Assembly (NCBI GenBank): GCA_000181795.3
Contig: CM012954.1
Span: 4,709,077-4,773,076 of the forward strand
From: Trichinella spiralis
Lineage: Eukaryota > Nematoda > Enoplea > Trichinellida > Trichinellidae
DNA length: 64,000 nt
Direction: 5' to 3'
The number at the start of each line of letters is the position of its first letter. Positions within the stretch are counted from its first letter, which is position 1. Below, in pieces: positions 12,903-25,655 of the stretch. Under the pieces are notes generated by a model that had not been told where the DNA came from, made no database searches, and worked only from the letters and a program-made list of their open reading frames with translations. The position numbers and the translations under genes were made by a program.

Positions 12903-14842
12903 GGAGACATTTCTCAGAAAAATAATGAAAATCTTTCTTACCTGTAATGAAGAAGTAAACGCTTATGACTGTCGAAATGTATATCTCTAAAAATAAATAA
13001 TAAAAAGTAATTAATGTCTAATAAAAATTTATTTCATTCTGAAATATAATTGAAAAAACTTTCAAAAAAATGCATTATTACTGTAATTTACTTGAGAATC
13101 TCAAGCATGGTAAAAGCTAACAAGTATAGCTGTGCAGAAAAACAAAATTGTTTGAAAATCGAATAGAATTAAAGGAGAAAGTTTTTAAGTTTAAGGATAT
13201 AATAATAGTAGTTTAAGGATAGTTTACGTTTGAAAAGTTTAAGGATAAAGCTATAATGTTTAACTGCTTGATTCAATATGAAATTTTTCAGTTGTTCAAT
13301 TTACTATGCTACACGCTAAATATCCATCCTAAATGTACATTTTTTAAGAAATAAAGACACACACATACACCTCATTATAACTAACATTTATAAAAAAATA
13401 CAATGTATTCCTAAATGTCAGCTACCATTTGTGTTGCCTTCAAAAGTTTCCTTTAAAAATCTTCATAAAACTTATTCTCTGTACAAAATACAGATTCAAT
13501 TTAACAGCCTGCAATTTTCACATAAAATAACTTAATTTTCCCACCTCAAAATGGATCAACTAAAGTGTACAATATAAATAGTGCTGTATTCTGAAAATTT
13601 ATGCCATTCATGCAAGCATGAAAAGCCAAAATAATTCGTTATACAGTCAAGAATTTAAAACAAAATTTCACTACAAATGATGGTGAAATATTATGATGGC
13701 ATTTGAATTCATAACTACATAAAATTGAATCATTTACGGTTTACCTTAACCTATTTCATTAGTTCCAATTAAAAGAATACCAACTGCAAAAAGTTGAACA
13801 TAAATATCAGTATCATCTAATAACAAAGTAAAATTTACTTCAATAAACTGGGTCACACAGTAAGTTACTTTCTTCAAAAACAAGCAATAGTAAGCTGTTA
13901 TTACCTTTGAAAAATTCAAATATGAAATGCAGAAATGCTTTCAAAAATATCGTAACAGTCAAATATCAATTTGTATTAAAATAAAATATACACTTTCAAA
14001 AAGTTGAAAGAACTACTTTACAGTATTCTGAAATCCTGACAATGTGTTTACTGTATTTCATAAATGTTAAAGTAAAATTCAAAGACATTATTTTTGATAT
14101 ATTTGTTTTAACACGAAGTAAGCTGAAATTTTTAGCACTATTCTGATTTTACACTGATGAATTAAATTAAACACAAAAATTTATTTATTTTACAAAGTGT
14201 AACTAATGATATTTCATTTTTCGGGGAATTTCAGATTGTTTAATTATTATTTTAATCATAGTTTGTTTAATGAGAGAACGTTTGCTTCGTTGCTTTGAGT
14301 TCTGAAACTGTTAATAATGTTTTCTTTTATTGTTTTATTTGTACATAATCAATCAATCATGTTTTTGATTTGAATGCTTTCAAACTGATACTAATAGAAT
14401 GCTTATACTTTTTTACAATATAATAGTGTTTATTTGCATACAGTGCATTAAATAAATAAGTAATAAAATTGTTGGTTTATCAAAAAATTTTATTTGTTCA
14501 TTTTGTTCATGAAATGTTTACGTTGGCAGCAATCTTTATTTTGTTGATGTGTGAATTCGGTTATACATTTTATTTCATTGCATAAAGTTTTTCTTTAAAT
14601 TTAAAATCATTTTTCCATTAAAATAGATATATCTCGTTTGTATTAGTTTGCTGTATTACATCGTTTGTATTTATTTGTTTACTATTTGCACAGCGGTGTA
14701 ATGCAAATTAATTTTGTGCATCAATCTTTGCAGTTTTTGTTTTCATTTTCAAGGATGTGTTGTTGCTGTCAATTAACGCAGTTTTTGTTTAATTTTGATA
14801 AATTTTTTGTAGCATTGCGAACATTGAATTGTTTATTTGAGA
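12903..14842. other. AT-rich intergenic region
   Basis: About 1.9 kb with no supported gene. A short imperfect repeat of AGTTTAAGGATA occurs three times near 13185-13255. The stretch 14,230-14,800 is T-rich on the plus strand and precedes the RUFY start. Nothing else stands out. Confidence 0.6.
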
Positions 14843-17800
14843 ATGACATCCACGCTTAACGTTGCATTGCCTGCAAACTGTAATCAGCATGGTATGTAAA
14901 TGCATTTATTAATTTTTCTTTAAACTCTCAGTCTTAATTGCGCAGTAAGATATGTCATCAAATTCAATGCAGATGTTGTAGTTCTGCATATGATTGCCAG
15001 TTTAGTGTGGTTGTTTTAAAATTTTAAAAGTAACATTTTGGAACAACTGCCACAAGTGATATCGAAAGCATGCTTAACTTCTCTTAATTGGAAATGATGT
15101 TATTCTTTGAAAAATTGTGTCACTTAGTTGTTGTAAATGATTTATAATTTCATTAATTTGTAAAAAGAATTTAATTATGTTTGTAATTTTATTTTATATT
15201 ATTTAAAAATTAATTGCAAATTCAAAACGTGATGTGAGAAAGATAATAATAAACTTTTCGAACATGCAAAATAATGAATTATGAAAAATATATTTATTTA
15301 TAGCGTTGTAAAATTTTTTATTTTCTACGAATCAAACTTTGTTATAAATTTAGACCTTCTCAAATTTTTACCGTATATTGAATGTAATGTGTAAATTTAC
15401 AGTAAACTGTTTGTTGACAGTTCTCTGGAAAGTTGAATGAAATTATCATTATTATTATGATTGTTTTTTTAATTATTTTCTTCTTATGAACATTTAAGCT
15501 CGTGAACGCAGTAATTTGTTTTTATTAACTCGACTGGCTATACGAAGTTTGCTAGAACGTGGTATGGCAATGGAAAATCGAACATTGTCTGCGGATGATG
15601 TTTGTTTGGTGAATTTTTTTGTTATATTTGAAAAAGTGCTTCATCACGGTTTGAAAAGTAATTAATTTAATTTCTCATTTGATTTAGTATGAATGCAAGT
15701 TTATTTATGCATTAGGTGGATTGTTGTGGAAACAGACGGGTCAAGATTTGTGGTGTATGTTTCAGAAATTGTCTTGCCAGTACAGAAACTTGCTCGAAGC
15801 GGTGACGTGCGTTGAGCACTTGCCGAATATATAGTAGGCATCGTTTCGGACTTTTTCAAAAAAAAACATGCAAATCTTTCCATCTTTCTGCGTAGTATTA
15901 TTGTACATGCTGTTTGGCTTGGCGTCACGTGGTGAAATTGTGAAAGTGTTTTTTTTCTGAAATATTTTTCAGTTCTTACATCTGCAGAGTGCGTGCATTG
16001 CTCAGGCTTGCTGTCTTACAGAAGAAACTTGCCGATTACATGAATGTATTGATAGAATCAAAAGAAATCATAGAGTATGGGTTAAAAGTTGTTTTTCTGT
16101 TCTATATATATATATTTATTTATTTTTATAATTTATCATTATTGAATAGTAATTGTTATGAAGAATGGGCTATATTACGCAATGAGTCTCTGGCAATTCC
16201 ACTTGTTGGAAGTTTGGTGGGTTTGCGTGTTTTGAATTGTGATTTGTTTCTCAAAGAAGATAATTTAAAAGAGCAGGTAAGTTTTTCAATAATTTTATAT
16301 TAAATTGTAAAATGTAAATTATATATCTAAAAAGAGTAAAATTTGCATTAAAAATACAATTCATTCGAATATTGTTTGTTCGTAATTATAAGGAGAATGT
16401 TGTGAAATGTTTTTGATTATTATTTTAAATTTAATCGACTGATGTTTATTTATTTCTAGCCAAATGATGTTGATTTGAGTTATATGATCAAATTGCCGAA
16501 TTTGTCTACTGAAGAGATGAAAGAAATAGAAATGATCGAGTAGGAAACTACTGTATCTATCTGTTATCTGTTTGAGGGAAATGAAAATTTCTTTGTTTTT
16601 GTTTAAAGAAAAGTGGATCCGCAGACCAAATCTACTCTTGATCAGATCAACTATTTGGAAGAAAGAAACGCATTTTTGCAGTAAATTTTTTCCCAACCTA
16701 CTGTATTTTCTATTAGTATATAATTTTTAATTTTTTCAGAAGTCAGAATGCAAGTTTGATGCGCAAACTTCACAATGTTGGAAAGGAATCTACAACTGCA
16801 GTGGATACTGTCGCTGAATTGGCAATGCCGGTAAACAGTTTTATTTGCAAATTTCATGCATAATATAGATAAGTTTAGGAAGAAGAATGTGGAAATAGTA
16901 ATATTAAAATGGTTCAACGGAAACAAGAAATTGAATCAACGGAAATTGAATTGTTGGAAGCTGAAATTCATCAAAAACACGACACTATTGTTTCACTCAG
17001 GCAACAACTGGAAGATGTGAAAAAAATTAACGTAGATTTGTACAGGCAACTGAGAGTAAATTCATATATCCGAATATAATTTTAGCCATATTTGTTCATT
17101 ATTAGTTATATATATATATTGATGTTATGAAAAATAATGTGTTTTCAGACTCTCGAGAATGCGTATCGAGAAAAAGAATCAACTTTTTTGAATGCCAAAA
17201 AGGAATATGAAAAAAGAGAAAAAGAACTTGCCGACGAAGCGGTGTCTCGTGTTGCTCAGTGAATTTCATTATTAATTAATTTTTTTGATTATTAATATTA
17301 TTATAACCGTCCTGCTTAGTGTTGAAAAACTCGAAAAGCAGCTGCGTGACAATGAAGATGCCATGAAAACTTTTGAAATTGAATTGGAACGAAGCACAGG
17401 ATTAAGGTGTTTGTTTGTTTATTTGTTTGTTTGTATTTTTTGTCAATAACAAAGAATAATTTATGGCGAGAATGGTTTAGTCGAAATTTTCAAGCGATGC
17501 TTCGTGATGAAGTTGCGGCGAAAAAACACTTGCAAGAAGAATTGGAAAAAGAGGAAAAAGAAAATTGTCGACTGAAGGAACTTTTGCATAATTTCAACAA
17601 CACTGAAGAAGTATTTGTTTGTTTGTTTGTTTGATTGTTTGTTTGGTTGGTTGGTTGGTTTTTATTCAAATGAGCAAATTTGCATTTTCAGATTAATAAA
17701 CAACTTCGGGAAGAGTGTACTTTGCTGAAAACGAAAATTAGAGACTATGAAAAGTCGTTGGAAGAAGTTGGCGTTCATCTTTCGCAGTAAATTGTCATTT

Positions 17801-18206
17801 GATGAACTGATTAATTTGTTTATGAATAAATTTTTTTATTTTTTTCTTTCCATTCAGATCAAAACTTAAAGTTGAAGATTTGAAAGAAGGCTTATTACCA
17901 TTTGTAGATGCACGTTGGGTTGATGATAAAAATGTTCTCGAATGTCAAGGTTGTAAGCAACGCTTTTCCGTCAGTCGTAGAAAGGTTTCTTTATTTTTTT
18001 TATTAATTAATCATTTTCGAATTATATTTCAAAAATGTTATTTATTTAAGCATCATTGCCGTAATTGTGGAGGTATATTTTGTCAACAGTGCAGTGAAAA
18101 TTCACTGCCATTGCCATCAAGTTCGAAGCCTGGTCGTGTTTGCGACGCTTGTTTCATTCTCCTTTTGGAACGTTTATCGGCCAAGAACATTCCACGTCCA
18201 TCATAA
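14843..18206 (+). CDS. RUFY1: RUFY-family endosomal tether (RUN domain, coiled coil, FYVE zinc finger)
   Basis: RUFY proteins bind Rab4/Rab14-type GTPases through the RUN domain and PI3P on early endosomes through the FYVE finger. Start exon 14843..14891 (MTSTLNVALPANCNQH) joins in frame to 15499..15657 (RERSNLFLLTRLAIRSLLE, start of RUN), then 15716..15833 and 15973 onward (LLRLAVLQKKLADYMNVLIE; LVGSLVGLRVLNCDLFLKE). A long coiled-coil region covers about 16.5-17.8 kb (e.g. HDTIVSLRQQLEDVKKIN). The C-terminal FYVE finger is complete: WVDD, ECQGCKQRF, RKHHCRNCG, FCQQC, RVCDAC, so all zinc ligands and the basic PI3P-binding patch are present. The stop at 18206 follows IPRPS. SLC37A4 starts 294 bases downstream on the same strand. 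The symbol is given at family level; RUFY1 versus RUFY2 cannot be decided. Confidence 0.93.
17615..17662. repeat. (TTTG)n/(TTGG)n microsatellite in a RUFY intron
   Basis: Tandem GTTT then GGTT units directly after the donor of the exon encoding LLHNFNNTEE. A shorter GTTT run also follows the previous exon at about 17408-17432. Both are intronic. Confidence 0.85.
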
Positions 18207-18355
18207 TAATAATAATAATTATTATTATCCAAGTTTAATCTTATTTATTTATTTATTGATATTTTGAAACTTATATTATTGGAATGTTTTCAGAATCAGA
18301 TTGGTTTTTGTACTTCTATTCGACAGATGTGATGTTTGATGATAAAATTGCAAGC

Positions 18356-18361
18356 AATAAA
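18356..18361 (+). terminator. Polyadenylation signal for RUFY
   Basis: AATAAA 150 bases after the RUFY stop and 139 bases before the SLC37A4 start. An acceptor-like TTACTCAG ends at 18492, just before that start. This is a typical layout for an operon boundary resolved by trans-splicing. Confidence 0.45.
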
Positions 18362-18499
18362 TTAAAAGTCTAAATTACATGAATTTCATTGAAAATTGGT
18401 ATTTTGTGCCATATATATATTTAAAAAAATTTTTTTAATTAATAAGTTATTTTTTGGAATTTAATGTTTTCAGAATAAACTTTCTTACTCAGATCTATC

Positions 18500-20314
18500 A
18501 TGCAACGACGATGGCGTCGTCCATTTCGAATGAAGCAGACGATGCTGTTTTTGTACATGTTCATTGGTTTTAGTCTCTATGTGTGGTGTAGAAAGTGCTT
18601 TATTTTTTTGCTTCCTCATATTTCTTCGGCGGAAAATTTGAAAGAAGAAGATTTGGGCAAGAAATAAATTTAAATTTTTCATTTCAACAATTGCGTTTAT
18701 TTTAGGTTTTATTATAAGTTCATTTGTGAACGCATACTTGGCTAGCAAATTCGTGTCCGGCATATTGTCCGACCATATCAGTGCATCGATCCTTTTCGCT
18801 TGTGGTTTATTTATTTCTTCATTTTGCGTTGTGGCATTTTCATTTGCCAAAACTGTATTCGTTTATTCATTTTTGTGGTTCATCAGCGGTATTGCCCAAG
18901 GGTGCAGTTGGCCCTCGTGTATGAAGCTATTGCAGCAGGTGATGGAATGTGGTGACAATCGTTGCTGTTTTTTTGATATTATTTAAATTTTAATATTTTT
19001 TTATTTATAGTCTTATGAACCAGCTCAATTGGGTACAATGTGGTCTCTTGTCGCGTCAAGTATCAATGTAGCCGGTGCCCTTGGGCCTATCATAATGCCA
19101 CTTTTGCTGAAAAGTTGCGGCAGTTGGCGCCTAGTACTTCGAATGACAGGTTAGTTTGGCTTTTTTGCTTTTGAATTGTTAAATTTATTGCGAAAAATGT
19201 TTGCCTATTTATTTATATATATTTATGTCAATATTCACGATGAAAAGTTTTATTTTGAAATTTGCATATATATATTTTCATTGCTTTTTCAGGGTTATTT
19301 TGTATGCTTTGGTCAGCTTTATCGTTGATAGCGGTGCTCAGTGTTCTCAGAAATGATAAAACCAATGTTGAAACTCACTCTGTTCAATCGTCCAGTTCAA
19401 TTTTCAAATGTATTCCGATAAATTTGCATATATTTATTTGTGCGCATTCGAATGTCGCGTTTTTTTGTTTTTTTCAGGGTCTCATTGGCGCTCAGTTATT
19501 AGCAACGATTTTTTGAGATGGTTGTCATTGTTTTACTTTATTACATTTTTTATCCGTGCTAGTTTCGAAAATTGGGCAGAATTGGAACTTGTTGAAGCGA
19601 AAGGTGTGTCTACGATAAACGCCGCTGCTTTTGCTAGCGCTTTTGAATTTGGTGGTATTATCAGCGGTCTCGTCTCGGGTTACATAACCGATGCATTGGC
19701 TGCCAAGCAAGTAAGCTGTTGATATGTGAATAATAATAATTATTATTATTTGATTTTGTTGTTTCATTTGAATTTTTAGGCACATGCAAATCGTGGTAGC
19801 GCTCGGATGAAGCTTGCGTTTATTTTTTCAATTGTTACGGTTTTTGCTTTTCAACTTTTACGTTTTTCAACTGTACTACAGTTTGTTTTATACATTCGAT
19901 GTACATGAATATATTATATTCATTTTTTTTCTTAGGGTATGTTAGTTTTTTCCGGCTTTATCTTAGGAGCTTGTTTGTATGGGAATGTGAACGTTTTTGG
20001 TCTAGTTGCTGCTGAAATGGTACCACTTCATCTCAGTGGTCTGTCGCATTCTTTGGTTAGCCTAGCCGGAAGTGGTTGTGTTTCTTTTTTTCCCCCTACT
20101 AAATTATTATTTCATATTTATTTCTGAGTAAGTGTTTATTTGGTTTGTTGTTTGTTTGAATTTTTCAGCTGGTGCTGTATTGTCCGGCTATCCAAATTCC
20201 CTAGTGGCTAGTCGTTTTGGTTGGTCAGCAGTACTGCTCATACAAGAAGCATCTAGTGTCGTCTGCGTTTTGACAATGCTCGCTGGTCGGCACATCCACA
20301 CCAAAGCTGATTGA
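18500..20314 (+). CDS. SLC37A4: Glucose-6-phosphate transporter homologue (SLC37 family)
   Basis: Multi-pass ER membrane antiporter exchanging glucose-6-phosphate for phosphate (major facilitator superfamily). Exon 1 is 18500..18656 and contains RKCFIFLLP, matching the RKTFSFVMP motif whose arginine contacts phosphate in the human protein. Exon 2 starts at 18706: NAYLASKFVSGILSDHISAS matches the human AISKFVSGVLSDQMSAR block. SFLWFISGIAQGCSWPSCMK matches FLNGLAQGLGWPPCGK. Later exons give SYEPAQLGTMWSLVASSINV, NWAELELVEAKG, FEFGGIISGLVSGYITDALA, GMLVFSGFILGACLYGNVNV and ASRFGWSAVLLIQEASSVVC. The first intron starts with GC, not GT. The central cytosolic loop is poorly resolved around 19.4 kb, where a short alternative exon end is possible. 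ERLIN follows 479 bases downstream on the same strand. Confidence 0.9.
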
Positions 20315-20792
20315 TTAACAAAAACAGGAGAAGTTGTTTTTTTCTTTAGATCCTCAGCATCATTACTACTGCTATTATTAGTATTGTTTTCTAAGTGCGC
20401 GTAATTTTGACGCACAATTATTATTATATGATAATCGTTTCAAATAAAAGTTAGCCTTCGATGCATCATTTTAATTCGCACTGATTCAATGGAAACGAGT
20501 ACATACATCTCTGTAGCAGTTTTACATTTCACAACTATGCAGTTTTTATTATCATTGCGATAAATTGTTTCTTTCAGCTTTTCAAATCAAACAGAAACAG
20601 CAAATTTTTATCTATAAAACAACAATTACATGCAGAATATTGAATTTATATGGAATTTTGAAGAAAAAAAAGGTAATTATACAACATGTGATGGATATAT
20701 TTTTTTAGATGAACTGACAATTCTGTATTATGATATATATATTGGAGTATTGTTGAAATTATAATAAGAAGTTTTCGATTTCTCATTTTTAG
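20315..20792. other. Intercistronic region SLC37A4 to ERLIN
   Basis: 478 bases with an AATAAA at 20443-20448, about 130 bases after the SLC37A4 stop. The remainder is AT-rich and ends in TTTTTAG directly abutting the ERLIN start codon. No gene was seen. Confidence 0.6.
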
Positions 20793-22342
20793 ATGTCTCG
20801 ACATGTTGTTGCGGCTACGATCATGGTTGTTTGTGGTATAATGTTGCAACTGTCGTTGCACCGAATTGAAGAGGGACATGTTGGCGTTTATTATCGTGTA
20901 CTGTAGATTTGGATTTCTCGTTGACGATAATATTAAAATTTTTATTTTCAGGGCGGTGCATTGTTGCGTTCTATAAGTTATCCTGGCTATCACTTGATGT
21001 TTCCTGTACTTACTTCAGTACGAAGTGTTCAGGTTCGTCTATTTATTTATCTATTAGCATTGCATTTTCAATCGAATGTTGTACAATCATACTGTTTTGC
21101 AGGTGACCATGCAAACCGATAAGGTAACAAACGTGCCTTGCGGGACGAGGTTAGTTGGCATTATAATTTTTCTTTATATTTTATGATTGAATTCTAATTA
21201 TTATTTTGAAGTGGTGGTGTTATTATTTATTTTGAACGAATCGAAGTTGTGAACATATTGGATGTGGATCGAGTTTACGATATAGTGAAAAATTACACTG
21301 TTGATTATGACAAAACTCTCATATTTAACAAAGTTCATCACGAGGTGAATCAATTTTGCAGCGTGCACTCGCTTCAAGAAGTCTACATTGATCTGTTTGG
21401 TAAATTAAAAAAAAATTTTTTTAATAATCACTATTTACGACGAAGTTGAGATTTTTTTTTCATACTTTAGATCAAATTGACGAAAGCTTGAAAACAACTC
21501 TGCAAAGCGAATTGAACACAATTGCGCCTGGTCTCAACGTGCACGCCATCCGCGTTACCAAGCCCAAAATACCCGAAACTATACGCCAAAATTACGAACA
21601 AATGTAAAAACAGCAAACTTTTTATGTAAATTATTATTATAATTGTTAATATACTTTTTTTCTTCAAGGGAAGCTGAAAAGACAAAACTGCTCATTGCGG
21701 AACAGCACCAAAAATTGGTGGAGAAAGAAGCCGAGACGGAACGCAAGCGAGCTATAATTGGTGAGCATATTTTTTGTTAATTTTTTGCACTTTTTTTTAT
21801 TTTGTTTTTGAATGTGAAAATTTTAGAAGCAGAAAAAGTTGCACAAGTTGCCAAAATTGAATATGCGCAGAAAATTTTAGAAAAAGAATCTTTGAAGAAA
21901 ATTTCCGAACTCGAAGGTGTGTTGTTTTATTTTAATTATTTAAAAATGTTCACATTCTCAATGTATAAATTTTGCGTTGGATACTCTTTTGTTGTTGGTG
22001 TTGATTCGAATCATGACTGTATGTGTACTGTAGATCAAACCTACTTGGCAAAAGTGAAATCTCAGGCCGATGCTGAATATTACAACGCGGTCAAAATGGC
22101 TGAAGCGAATAAGGTTGAAATGAAAAGAGAAAAATAATAAATTTAAAAAAAATATTTTTTTAATCAAGGTATTGTTGTCTGCGGAATATTTGGAATTGAA
22201 GCGTATTGAAGCGGTGTCGAATAATAATAAAGTTTTCTACGGTACGGATATACCGAACATGTTCCTTTCGTCCGGCAGCACATCAACCGATGACAAGAAA
22301 ACCCAACAGCGGGCTGTTTGTGATAAAGCGAAATGCAAATGA
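20793..22342 (+). CDS. ERLIN2: Erlin (ER lipid-raft SPFH/prohibitin-domain protein)
   Basis: Erlins form large ring complexes on the luminal face of the ER membrane. They recruit RNF170 for degradation of activated IP3 receptors and restrain SREBP activation. The ATG at 20793 is immediately preceded by TTTTTAG. Residues 1-25 are a hydrophobic signal anchor ([17 protein letters not shown]). The SPFH domain follows: [87 protein letters not shown], then [20 protein letters not shown]. After it come the coiled-coil segment ([30 protein letters not shown]) and the assembly tail [11 protein letters not shown]. These match human ERLIN1/2 almost without gaps across about nine exons, for about 330 residues (human about 340). 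ERLIN1 versus ERLIN2 cannot be separated; invertebrates usually have one. It is convergent with the collagen gene, 180 bases away. Confidence 0.95.
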
Positions 22343-22436
22343 AACTGACTGACTATTTTCACTAGTTTGTTTGTTTGTTCTTCTGTACACGAATGTGTCG
22401 TCAGTATTTTAGAGCTTCGTATAACTTTTATTATTT

Positions 22437-22442
22437 TGTTGT
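22437..22442 (-). terminator. Polyadenylation signal for the collagen gene
   Basis: AATAAA on the minus strand, about 80 bases after the collagen stop at 22524. It lies in the gap shared with convergent ERLIN. Confidence 0.45.
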
Positions 22443-22523
22443 TGAAAAAAATTGTAAAATGTTCTTTCTTTTTTTGCTATTTGATAATCAGAATAATTTT
22501 TATTTCAGAATTTTAGGTACCAC

Positions 22524-23682
22524 TCATATTTTAGCTTTCATCTTTTTCAGCGAATACGGACTTGGAAATGTTCTAGCTGGACACGGGCAGTACTGCGCGT
22601 CCGGACCAGGAGGACCAATTGGTCCGGGTGGCCCGACTTGGCCAGGATGTCCCGGTGGACCGGGAGGACCGGGTGGACCCTGTGCGAAAGTTCAGATGAA
22701 TTCTCAGAGCTGGAATTCATTGCAAAATTGGTTCAGTTCTTACCGGTCGACCGGCCTCGCCCGGTCTGCCTTGCACTCCAGGATAGCCGGCTTCTCCTTT
22801 CGGTCCCGGTGGACCGCGCAAACCATTCGGACCCCGCATGCCGGGCTTGCCTTTGCCATATTCGAAATCCGCCCCAGGCGGTCCGGGCACTCCCGGTTCG
22901 CCCGGTGGTCCAGTATGTCCAGGCTGGCCTGGTTTGCCCGGCTTTCCGGCCGTTGACGACGGACGACCGTCCGCCCCTGGTAATCCCGGCGGACCTTTGG
23001 GACCTCGTTCACCTGGGGCGCCGGGATTGCCTGGAAAATCATCTCAGGTTGAATAAATTGGCAACGAGTTGTTTGTTATTCGACAACACTACTGTCCGTT
23101 ACCCGGCTGTCCCGGCGGTCCTGCTGGACACAGGCGACACTCGGACACCCGCTCGTCGACGTAAATCAAATGGTCACCGTCTTTGCCGTCTTCGCCCGGT
23201 TTGCCCGGCTCACCGGGTAGTCCGTCCATTCCGGGAAGTCCCGGCGGTCCCGGTGGTCCGGATGGACAAGTACTGTACGGATTGCAGTCTTACAATAAAT
23301 AATTACGAATATCACAGTAATCATCACCGTCGAGTTGTCGTCTACTTACTGCACAAATGTTTGACTTGTCGCTTTTTCAAACGTTGATTCGGTAATAGAG
23401 TATGGTGCGTGTGAATTTCCACAACATCTTTCCACACGTCGTCGGTGATTATCTGTGGATGTTTGGAAAATTTTTTTGAAAATAATAACAAATAAATGAA
23501 TAAATAAATAAATAAACAAGTGGTTTCACTTGAAATTCATTCATCTGATGCAAAACATCATGCCGAAGATCAGCAATCTGCGAGTAGAGAATTGGTACCA
23601 GCGTGATGCAGGCGAACAACGATACCGCACTGACAACAATGGCGAAATAGGCGATCACTTTTGGATTGTTCAATTTCATCAT
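22524..23682 (-). CDS. Nematode cuticle collagen
   Basis: Five exons join in frame: 23682..23530, 23452..23350, 23288..23103, 23030..22744 and 22679..22524, giving 294 residues. The N-terminus [20 protein letters not shown] begins the Col_cuticle_N domain, a signal-anchor membrane segment of about 25 residues. A basic KKRQ site follows (furin/BLI-4-type cleavage), then a short cysteine knot ([10 protein letters not shown]) and Gly-X-Y blocks. The first block [19 protein letters not shown] is interrupted by a non-collagenous stretch with ECRLCPAG; a longer block and a final exon follow, ending [17 protein letters not shown]. The cysteine pairs flanking the Gly-X-Y blocks are the standard disulfide sites for trimer cross-linking. 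Codons are clearly more G+C-rich than flanking DNA, as Gly/Pro content demands. The product is secreted from hypodermis into the exoskeleton. The exact subfamily is not assigned. Confidence 0.95.
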
Positions 23683-25655
23683 ATTTATATATATTCTCTT
23701 CTCTAATAAAAGGTAAGTTTATATATATGTATATATGCAAATAGTTGGGCAAACGTTATTTTGAATAGGCGTGTGCGTATAACTGTTCAACGTATATATA
23801 TATGCATGTATAATTTCATTTAAATTGCCAGCGTTATCGAAAGACCTAAATTCCATTTGAAGCCGGTTGAAAAGAACCGGTTTGTACATGCTTTCTCCTT
23901 ATTCTCTGTCGCTCACGTCAAAAACGGATGACAACAGCGAATCAGAGCTTAACCAAGGTCGTCTTTTATTAGAAATTTTCTCTGCTTATTTATTATAAGC
24001 GAATTCAAAAGGGCGGGTCTTTTCGGTCCGACAAAATGTTGACTTTTTTTAAAAAAAACGAACTAAATTAATATTCCAATATTTTTTCCATCCAATTGTA
24101 ATAATCAGTTGAAAATTGTTCTAAATTTCCTTTTTTATTCTTATTGCACATTATCAATATTATTAATCGATACAATTGAATTGTTGTCGTTTTAAAAAAT
24201 TTAAATTTTTCTAATTCTGTTCTATCTCATTCTCTCTCTCTCTCTCTGCGGGAAAACTTTTAATTTTGAGACTTTTTTCTACTGATGAAAAGCAATTTGT
24301 TTTTCTTTCTCGAATGGCAATTTGTTGGTGGCGTCAAGCGTCAAATTTTAAACATTCACTTTAATATCGCCACTTTTAATTTTTTGAACTTTATTTTCAC
24401 ATTAACAAGAAGAAGAATGATGATGATTTTCAGGATAAATTTTAAAAGTATCTTTTTTTTCAATATAATGTCAATCGTCCCAAAATTGAACCCGCCATTT
24501 TCTTTTGTTGACAAAACTCGATCGTACTACTTACTGTACAGTTTGGTTTTTCTTTTTTTTTTCACTGGCGCAATTTTCTTGTCCGATTTGAAAAATCTGC
24601 CCTACTTTCCCTTTTTCTTTCCTCGAATTTCTCTCCACGACCGAGTTATTTTTATTGTAAGTTAGCTTTTTTTTCTTTTTTAAAAATTTAATATTCACTT
24701 TCTTACTTTTTTTTATTATTCTACTTTATTATTATTTTATTTTTTTTACTAAAAAAATATTGTTGTTCTGATTTTTCGTTGTTGACATGTTGTTGTTACT
24801 TATTTTTATTTGCATTTCATGTAAAATCACTTTTTATTTATTTACATATATATTTTAAAAAAATAGAAATAATTATTACTTTTGATTAATGTTTGCGGGT
24901 GAAATTGACGTTGATGACATTTTCTTTTGTTGTTTTATAATAATGCAATTCTTCTCGTTTTGTTGTCCAAGCAGAAATGAGCTAAATACAATAAATAACA
25001 CGCGGCGAGAGGCCGATTAACTACCGATAAAGCGCAAATTGAGATCCATTTTTTATTGCAGTACTGTAACAATATGTATAAAATTGATTTAAAAAAAGTT
25101 TTTTATATATTTTATTCTAAATCAACGATCTCTGCTTTTGTTCTAAATTACAGCACGTACATTGTTAATATATATACGAATTCGAAATTTATAAGAAACA
25201 ATGTTTTTCATTTTTTTCCATTTTATATATTATTCTTTTACCGAAGAGAAAGTAACAAATAGTGAACCTTATTTCCAATTTCAGTTGACAAGAAAAATTT
25301 GCATAAAGGTGGCCGTTGTTATCGATGTTGATAATTTTGTCACAGCCTAGCAGCGTTCGTTCGGCACATTTTTGGTCTTTCGCGTTCGAAAGGGGTTTCC
25401 TCACGCTGGTTCGATTTTAATCGACTGCTACCTAAAACTGTTTATCGTCCACCCCGTGCGCTGAGGCCGTTGATTTCCTCTTTATTATATAACCGACAGA
25501 TACAGTCCACGTTAGCGGTCGTCGTTTCGTTAATAATCATAATCATAATAATAATAATATTATTATTGTTGTTGTTGTTGGAGTTATTATCATCGACAGC
25601 CGGAAATGGCGCAACCCGCACGCTAACTTGACAAACGGCGGAAACGGATCACACA
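23683..25655. other. Region upstream of the collagen gene and a possible plus-strand promoter
   Basis: Contains TA-rich runs near 23690-23800, a (TC)n run at 24231-24247 and long T-rich tracts. Open frames here are low-complexity F/I/L products of T-rich sequence and are not accepted as genes. A canonical TATATAA at 25486-25492 lies 164 bases before the ATG of a candidate short exon at 25656. Confidence 0.5.

Noticed and set aside
22375-23387. Plus-strand frames of 193 and 249 codons over the collagen gene
   Set aside because: Gly-X-Y coding on the minus strand leaves open frames on the other strand; they run through collagen introns and lack any signal of their own.
24285-24665. 126-codon plus-strand frame rich in F, I and L
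   Set aside because: T-rich composition gives hydrophobic-looking translation; no splice sites, family motif or codon bias supports it.
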